Assembly (NCBI GenBank): GCA_003290165.1
Contig: QNQO01007592.1
Coordinates: 62,001-126,000 of the forward strand
Reading direction: 5' to 3'
From: Berberis thunbergii
Lineage: Eukaryota > Streptophyta > Magnoliopsida > Ranunculales > Berberidaceae
DNA: 64,000 nucleotides
The position numbers and the translations under genes were made by a program. Under the pieces are notes generated by a model that was given only the letters and a program-made list of their open reading frames with translations, was not told the DNA's origin and did not search any database. Every line of letters begins with the position of its first letter. Position 1 is the stretch's first letter. Of this stretch, positions 57,221 to 64,000 are shown piece by piece.

Positions 57221-59407
57221 TGTTCTCCACCCTATCTTTAGTTTAGGTTTTATTTTTATTTTTATTTTTATTTTTCATTTATTATGTTTTTTATTTTTTA
57301 GTTTAATTTAGGTTTTTGCTTTTATGTTTTTCTTTTAGTGTTTCAGGTTATTTTAGGTGTTGTTACTGGAGTCACTAGGAGCCCTTCATCCCATATGTTC
57401 CTTTCTCTAGTCGGTATGATTTTCTTATATTTTGGTGACTGTGAGGACATTGTCTATTTGAAATTGGTAAAGCTTCACCATGGTAATATCATTCTAACCC
57501 TCCTCTTTTCTTTTCCCTTCATTTGTCATGATTATTATTTTATACATTGAGGACAATGTTTGGTTTAGGTTTGGGGGTGTGGTTTATTAGATTTTTTTGT
57601 GCAATTTTCAAAAATCTTTGAGTTTAAAACATATTTTACGATTAAACTGAGTCATTTTTGTGTTCTACTCAATCTCCATTGAATACTTAGATGATTATGG
57701 TAATTGTGTAAAATCTTCTTGAAAATGCATTTGAAATCTGAACTCTTGGTAAATAAAAAAAAGAAAAGAGGTTTTGAGTTCTTTTCAATTTTAGAGAATA
57801 ACTTTGTCGCTTTAATTTTGAGAAAACACATACTAACACGTGTCACATAGTTATATTAGTGGAAAACATGGTATTTGATATTATCCTTATGTTAGATGTG
57901 TTTCGTGAGACTTTTCAACTCGACTATTCATGCACTATAAGTCAAATCATCATGATTTGAAGTTGATTAGTGAGATATTGAACTAGAAAACCTTAGAATA
58001 ATAGTGGAGACTTAACCCTTTTGAGTTTTGAGTCATTCTTTATTTCTTGAGGGTTATTAATTACACACTGATTTTTCTTGAGTCCACATTATTTCGTTGA
58101 TGATCTCATTATTCTTGATTTTCTTATTGATTGCTTTAAGAATGACATATAAATTGAATCTTTACACTAGAACTTCTTGCTTTATTTAGTTGAGATGTCC
58201 TAGTACTAACTAGAACTTATGAAGTGATATAGGCATTTCTTTCTTTAAACCATTTTTAGCCTTTTAGCCTACCCAATAATAAATATCCATTTGCAGCCCT
58301 TTGAGCCTTTAAATAACATTTTCTTTGTTACCCCCATTCCCAATACCTACTCCAATCAAGGAGTAATACCTTTATTATTTTATCCTTACCCAATTTTCTG
58401 AGAATGTATACGATGAGATATATTTATGGAATGGGCAAATAGAAAAAAAAATAGATATTTCATGCGCCCTCGAAGTAAAAGTGTTGGATTGTATCAATGG
58501 GGAAAAGCATGTTTAAAAAAAAAATTGCGATTGAAGAAGAAAATAATGAAGAAAAAGTTAATGGTGTACAACATTGATTTGTTCTTCAATGCCCTATGTG
58601 TTTATTCAAGGGTGTATCCATTCTCAGGAAATCTTTGTATCATTTTTGTCCATTATTGTTTGCCATAATCCAAGCCCCAATACAACCTAGTAAAGACTTA
58701 ATTGATCTTAAGTGAAAGTTAGCTTAATAGATGTGGAGATTCAACATTCTCAAAAGTAATCAATATTCCGTTCCATGAGATCATATTCATTTCACTATTT
58801 GAAAATTCCGTTTTTCATGATAATTATATGTGAGATGTTTGCATTTTCCATAGTATATTCTTTTCCTCACATATAAACTGAGTGCCCAATCTCTGAGCGT
58901 TTCATTTCTGAGCGACATGAGAGAATTGTAGTCGAAACGTCTTTTCTAAAGGTTATCTTGTCACATCTTTACTATGAGATAAACATTTATGTTGATAAGG
59001 CTCCTCACACTTCGAGTTGAGAATGATTATGAAATTCATTTAACCTTTAGATACTATTAAATTATTGTACTCTATTGATATACTTTTGTGACATTATTAG
59101 TTTGTTGTTTTTCTTGAATTGTAAGCAATCAGAAAAATACTTTAAGGGAAATAAAAGGGAATGTTCATATGTTTTGCATTATGTTTTTAGAAAATATATT
59201 TTGTTTTATTGAGTCAGTAATGTTTGGGGGTAACATTTTTGAAAACCCTCACGAGACTATAACTCGTCCTCTAGAGGTAATCTAGAGGTTTAAAGCCTTG
59301 TTGCACGTTAAGGTAAGTGCAACCGTGATTCCTACGAAAGTGAGTTAGGATTTTATTCTTTATTTTGTTTTGCTGGAGGACTATCAAAATATAGGTTTGG
59401 AGGTATT
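57221..59407 (+). other. Athila 3' non-coding region
   Basis: AT-rich 2.2 kb without a credible env-like ORF. A T-rich simple repeat of TTTTTA lies near 57245-57275, a purine word GGTTTGGGGGTGTGG at about 57568-57582, and another TTTGGGGGTAAC at about 59223. The PPT next to the LTR is GGTTTGGAGG (59394-59403). Confidence 0.6.
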
Positions 59408-61260
59408 TGATATACACGTAATTATTACAAAATATATCTCTTAATTTATATATGTTAGTGCTTCAATTAATATATTTTATTCAAATTATTTCATTTTCAT
59501 GTTTTTGTAGGAATTTGCGCGTGAACGATAAAATCGCATTAAGGCGACAATTTGAGGAAATGATTAATTTGTTAATTCTAGCGGTGGTACAAAATAGCGG
59601 TTCACATATCTAAACCTAACCCAAATAAGCCTAGGTCCACTTAATTTAATCAAGTCCAAGCCCAGAAAGCTAGAAACCTAAGCCCAGCCTAACAAGAAAA
59701 TAGGGGAATCCTATTTAGGTTTCTCTCTTCGCTTCTTTTTGGGGACTCAGCTCTTCCACATTTTCTGCTCCTCCTCTCTTTTCGAGCCGCCATCACCACC
59801 TCCACCGGGGCAGAGACAGAAAGCCCTGTGTCTCTCACCACTAACCAACCACCATCAGCACCATCTCGCCACCGTCCAAGCCACCGCCATCCCTGTTTCC
59901 TCCACGCACCTTGTTCCTGTCTTTTCTTCACCTCGCCACCGTCCAACATCCTTCATCACAAACAAAGCTCACACGCCACCACCGCAAGCAGCAGAAATAG
60001 GGAGCACCTCCCTATTTCGCGACCCTGTCTCCATCCTCCATTCTCTCCCTTTTTCACCTTCGGTCTCTCTCCCTGTTCCATCTCACTCCACCACCACCGC
60101 GACAGAGTCACCTCTCTCTTTTAGAGCCATTACCACCGCGACAGAGTCGCCTCTCTCTTTTAGAGCCACCACCACCGCGATAGAGTCACCACCACCGCGA
60201 CAGAGCACCTCCCTGTTTCGCTCCCTCGTTCTCTTTCACTTTTGAGTTTGTATCCCTCTCACTATTTCCATCTCTCTCTCTGTTCTTGCAGGTGCCGAAG
60301 ACGATCGGAGGACGAAGGAGCTCACGAGGAGCGCAGTCGAAGCTGCAGCGCTGGAGAAGGCGAAGCTGATCGTTGGCGGGAATCAATTGTTTTTCAAACA
60401 GTTGTCTATTCGCACCTCAGCCCATTGCTGTGTACCACCACAGTGCAACTGCTGAGATTTCTCGGGATTTGCAATTTCTCGGGATTCATGTGCATACAGG
60501 AAGTAATGGATTCCACCTCCACTGATGCTGTGACCACTACCACCATGAGTCACTAAACCCCACGCAAGGTGAAGAGGTGAACTCCTAAATGTAACGCACT
60601 AAATAAGTATTTGATACGCTTTAAGCTTTCACGATGAATAATGGTGTTTAATGATTCTTGATTTTATTTAATATAGAAATTTATGTTATTTTAGTGACAG
60701 AGATTTCATAAATTTCTTCGTAGATTTTATTCCGGTGATTGTCTTTTTGTTCTCCATATAAGTTTAGTCACGCTTTTCTTACGTGTGGAATTTTTAAGGA
60801 TAAATTGATTCCGGTAGGTTAGTTATATGTGATCGTCTTTTATTACGTTATTGTCTCCGGATATATCGTAAGTTTAGGATATCACATATGACCAACCTTT
60901 GTGTTGTTTTTAGAAAAAGTGAAATCTAAAATCCATTTACATTAGGATATATTAATGAATAAAAGATTATTTTTCCGATTACGTCGTTTGGGATGTGAAA
61001 CACGTAGTTGAGTCCTCATATCAAATCAATACTAGTTGGTGCATGAAGTTTAGGAGGAATTCTTGGAACCTTGTGATCTTTCCAAACTTAATTTTTATTA
61101 AATTAAATTCAATTTCATATTTTAAATTTGTTAGAATTTCTTAACTTTGGTTTCGCATAGTTTGTTTTCCTTAACCTTGTTTTGTAGATCGTTTTTCCTC
61201 GTGGGATCGACACCCCATTCTTTACTGCAATTGACCGCGTGTACTGTTTGGGCGTAATCA
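59408..61260 (+). repeat. 3' LTR of Athila derivative
   Basis: It matches the 5' LTR with scattered changes. It is 54 bp longer, mainly because a 39-bp unit is repeated at 60093, 60132 and 60171 with a 20-bp partial repeat at 60191. Confidence 0.92.
60093..60210 (+). repeat. 39-bp minisatellite in Athila 3' LTR
   Basis: The start word ACCACCGCGA recurs at 60093, 60132, 60171 and 60191. The first interval pair is exactly 39 bp. The 5' LTR has only one full unit. Confidence 0.8.
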
Positions 61261-61560
61261 GCAGTACCTTGGTTCCTTAGGTGACTAGGTCACTCATGCG
61301 GTCGATTATCATTTGCCCTTGATAAGACTAGGCTCGTCTACTGTGTGCAATTTTGGCCCCTGTGCTAGAACCATATTTTTTGAAACAGTGAGTTGTCCAT
61401 GGACTGGGCTTGGTTCACTGTGCAGTGCCTTGGTTCCTTAGGCAGACTAGGTCACCTATGCGACGGGTCGTCTTTCACCCTTAATAGGACTAGGCTCATC
61501 CGTTGTGCGCCCCTTTTTTCCCCATGGCAGGACCAGGTTTCCCCTGCAGGAGGAGTTGGG
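61261..61560. repeat. Second tandem array of Tat element 2, right part
   Basis: It resumes the array cut by the Athila insertion: TTGGTTCCTTAGG recurs at about 61269 and 61431, an interval of about 162 bp. It starts with the GCAGT target duplication. Confidence 0.8.
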
Positions 61561-62990
61561 TGTGGAATGGAGTATTTTTTAAGGAAATTGCGTTTATTGA
61601 TAGTTTTTCAAAATTTCTACATGGTACTCTTTTCACTCGGACTCTCTTACCAGTAAGCCATTGGCCTGTTGATTATTTTCATTTTAGGGGGCTCGAGCCA
61701 TCATCGCTATTTGCTGGATAGCTTCATCTCCATGTAGTGGCGCTCTTGCGGGAGGCCGATCTCCCCTGATAGCACATGTTTTACCGTCGATAGGTTATTT
61801 TAGGCATTGGTGTTGTGTGGCAATCACCGCTCATATCTGGTGAAGCCAAGGCCTTATCAGGATGACATTGTATGCAGATGGGGGCATCCATCACAATGAA
61901 CTCCGTCATTAGGAGCTTTACTAATTTCCCTGCTACCACGGGCAGCTTGATGCTCCCGACTGGGTTGCTTCGAGAACTGTTGCAGCCAACCATAACTTGA
62001 TTGTGTGGTTTTAGCTCTTCCTTCTAGAATCGCATCCTGTAAAACGCTTATGGGAATAGGACGTTGGTTGAGCTTCCCTTGTTCACCAACAATCATTTGA
62101 CGCCCCACTTAGATAATGTGATCGTGATAACTAGGGCATCATTATTCGGGGAATAGACCCCGCTGCATATCCCAAACAGTGAACGTTAGTTCCGGGGTTG
62201 GCTACTATATTCGAGCATGCTAGACTGGGCAGTCTTCGCTATGGGAACCTATCCATAGTTCTCGGATTGCCCTATTTCTTGATCGATTGGAGACTATGGA
62301 ACTAGTCCAGTGCAACCTTTTTCAGGCCAGTGGGAAATGTTCTGCATAGGATTGCTTCCAAACATTCTTCCAGTGCTATTACATAGTGGTAATGACGCAG
62401 ACAATAATTACTCAGATGATCTAATGGATCCTACATTTTTTCATAAAGTTTGAGCTTTGGGGGGACGAGTTTCTTTATTAGTAAGGCATCATGATCTCCT
62501 TCCATAATGGAGGAACAATGAGATCATACAGAACATCTGGATTAGTCGCCCCCAATCGGAGTGGGTTCCTAATTGTGGTCTTGTCTGCCTTTGAGACATG
62601 GTCCCCATTATCCCTTAATATCTCCTTATGGCCAACACTTTGCTCTTCCCTGTGGAGGTGTCGCTTTTATGGATAGGCTTTTGGGCGTCCTCTCGAGTTT
62701 GGGATCTCCCTGAGTCTTCGTCATTTTTGAGTGGCTGTTGTCGATCCTAGGTAAGTATTTTCACTACCTGCACAAGATGATCCATGTGGAGCAGGATTTG
62801 GTTTATGCGAGGGTCAGCTGCAACTGCCTCAGTGGTTGAGGCGTGCAATTGTTATGTTTCTTCAGTTGGGTCGATTTGGCCATGTGGCTGGGGTTCCATG
62901 GCCGAAGGGTTGTCTGGTTGACATTACTGTTGAATGCTTGATATCTGGTACTGGTGACCATGTCTCGATACTTTGGTAGTTAGAAAGGAT
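61561..62990 (-). pseudogene. Tat element 2 gag-protease scraps
   Basis: On the minus strand, reading leftward: a Gag start-like region near 62960, DPLDHLSNYCLRHYHYVIAL and LCRTFPTGLKKVALD (about 62290-62430), then a protease-like region with SYGWLQQ or VMVGCNSSRSNPVGSIKLPV and MTEFIVMDAPICIQCHPDKA (61781-62108). Stops and shifts abound. No RT follows before the tandem array. Confidence 0.6.
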
Positions 62991-63020
62991 TTATATGTTT
63001 GTTTGGAGAAAATCTTGTCG

Positions 63021-63039
63021 TTGCCACAGACGATGCCAA
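63021..63039 (-). promoter_or_regulatory. Primer binding site region of Tat element 2
   Basis: The minus strand reads TTGGCATCGTCTGTGGCAA directly inside the 5' LTR, matching the equivalent site of Tat element 1 in position and pattern. Confidence 0.65.
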
Positions 63040-63041
63040 TC

Positions 63042-63592
63042 TGATGCGTTCAAATCCGTCTTTGCTGATCTCGAGCCTACAAAATGAACAACAGTGAGCC
63101 AGAGGCTACCGTTGTGGTGGCCGAAGGCACTTTGATGCTTAAGTCAGGTAACGATGTAAGGAAGATGAAGACTAGATGTAATTAGCAATGTGTATGCATA
63201 CCTTTCTTCTTTCTTTTTATCACCTTAAGTACCGAGTGTTCCCTGCATAATTGTCTCTACTATCAAGGGCATGATTGTGGGAGAAGATCTCGCCCAGAAT
63301 CTTACCTGCACATGATTGAGTCTCTTTGGCACTTGGCTCTGTTTAGAGCCCAATGCTTGATTGGACTAAGAGATGATTTGTACGAGTGGGTCTCGAGCCT
63401 AGACTCGCGTTTGAGCCTTATTATCACCTGTGCCTTTTGGACTGCGTGACTTGGGCTTGGGCGTCTGGCTTACGGGATGAACAACTGTTCAAGAATGGGT
63501 CCACTCGAAACCCCGTCGTGACCTTTTTTGTTTTAGAGCTGATCAATGCCACGTGTACGGGTGTGATTGTATGACTGATTGATGTCTCATCA
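63042..63592 (-). repeat. 5' LTR of Tat element 2
   Basis: 551 bp on the plus strand from TGATGCGTTC to TCTCATCA. It aligns with the LTRs at 47379 and 43537. Confidence 0.78.
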
Positions 63593-64000
63593 GTTTCATA
63601 ATCGGAACACAGTTAAAAAAAACTTATTCAAATGTTATAACTTTTCCAATGATATTTTTGGCATGTAGGGTTTCTTTCAACATAATCTTATATTGACCCC
63701 AAATTTTGATAGTTAATCCTAAATTTATCATGCATGAGAAAAAAGTAATAATGTTCCTAAAATCCCATTCAAATCTGCAAGACAAATAGTCTACAGTGAT
63801 CTTGCGCAACCTCATCACCCTGAGTTGAAGATGATTGTTTTTTATGATGTAAAAGGCAGATTTTATGAAAAGGGGAGGGCACTGTTAAACTCGAGGGTTG
63901 GATATGGATCTTCCTTCTCATAGGCTCAAACTTTAGTGTCATTTGCAATCTCAGTTTTAGTCTTAGTACCAGTTTCAGTGTCAGATTTAAATTAAATTTC
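63593..64000. other. Right flank, no supported gene
   Basis: AT-rich sequence outside the Tat element. A minus-strand short frame (63624-63818) has no recognisable domain. Confidence 0.35.

Larger units (their letters stand above)
52328..61260 (+). mobile_element. Athila-lineage Ty3/gypsy deletion derivative
   Basis: LTRs 52328-54126 (1799 bp) and 59408-61260 (1853 bp) start TGATATACACG and end TAATCA. The flanking GCAGT is duplicated perfectly (52323-52327 and 61261-61265). The PBS is Asp-tRNA type. Gag and protease are followed directly by the end of integrase, so RT, RNase H and most of integrase are deleted. A 2.2-kb non-coding 3' region follows. It inserted inside a tandem array of Tat element 2. 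Confidence 0.93.
47379..63592 (-). mobile_element. Tat-type Ty3/gypsy element 2, deletion derivative with nested Athila
   Basis: Related LTRs at the left (from 47379) and right (63042-63592) share TGATGCGT(C/T)CAAATCCG, TGTAAGGAAGA, ATGCATACCTTTCTTC, GATCTCGCCCAGAATCTTAC and GGCACTTGGCTCT. Inside are an antisense extra ORF, two tandem-repeat arrays, gag and protease scraps on the minus strand, and the nested Athila derivative 52328-61260. No RT, RNase H or integrase was recognised, so it is non-autonomous or heavily deleted. The flanks do not show a matching TSD (CTATC versus GTTTC), leaving room for a recombinant origin. Confidence 0.75.

Noticed and set aside
57221..59407. Search for an env-like ORF downstream of Athila pol
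   Set aside because: Some Athila elements have one, but here only short frames without membrane-spanning segments or signal peptide were found.
1..64000. tRNA, rRNA, CRISPR, phage or bacterial operon features
   Set aside because: None seen. A- and B-box-like words occur only in the SINE, and tRNA-like words otherwise are retroelement primer binding sites.

Overview
The window is nuclear DNA of a flowering plant, most likely a eudicot. It has AT-rich intergenic sequence, short GT-AG introns, patatin-like and MIZ1-like genes, and a dense stack of plant LTR retrotransposons and MITEs. No bacterial, organellar, rRNA, tRNA or CRISPR feature was seen. Only two host genes look intact: a single-exon MIZU-KUSSEI 1-like (DUF617) gene at 21333-21983 and a six-exon patatin-like phospholipase gene at 45405-47256. 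A second patatin-like copy (24159-26284) is a tandem paralogue killed by a MITE in exon 1, a frameshift in exon 3 and a deletion at the start of exon 4. A short relic of a Tm-1-like TIM-barrel gene lies near the left edge.

Layout from left to right. 1-5.5 kb: decayed host sequence, the Tm-1-like relic, unrecognised short ORFs and a TRIM-type mini-retrotransposon. 5531-10993: a chromodomain Ty3/gypsy element (probably Reina lineage) with both LTRs, a TSD and one polyprotein frame broken only by four stop codons. 13119-19453: a Ty1/copia element on the minus strand, split by a 1.8-kb Athila-type solo LTR (16068-17851) with a perfect 5-bp TSD. 21.2-22.0 kb: MIZ1-like gene. 24.0-26.3 kb: patatin pseudogene. 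26.6-28.0 kb: fold-back repeat, LTR relic and hAT-like MITE. 28039-33055: a second, plus-strand Ty1/copia element with perfect TSDs. 33.08-34.42 kb: a TAA-flanked TIR element carrying a hAT-like MITE and a SINE. 34.4-44.1 kb: a Tat-lineage Ty3/gypsy element on the minus strand with an antisense extra ORF. 45.3-47.3 kb: the intact patatin-like gene. 47379-63592: a second Tat-type element, lacking visible RT and integrase, with an antisense extra ORF and two tandem-repeat arrays. An Athila-lineage deletion derivative (52328-61260) is nested inside one of those arrays.

The two patatin copies share exon structure and about 150 bp of promoter, so they arose by local duplication. About 19 kb now separates them, nearly all of it transposable-element DNA. 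The retroelements show typical cis logic: initiator-Met-type primer binding sites for the chromovirus and copia elements, an Asp-type site for Athila, polypurine tracts beside the 3' LTRs, and TATA boxes inside LTRs. No convincing new host system was found. The most distinctive signals are the paired antisense ORFs of the Tat elements (one with a TATA box of its own), the tandem arrays in the same elements, the long hairpin MITE inside a coding exon, and the clean pol deletion in the Athila derivative.
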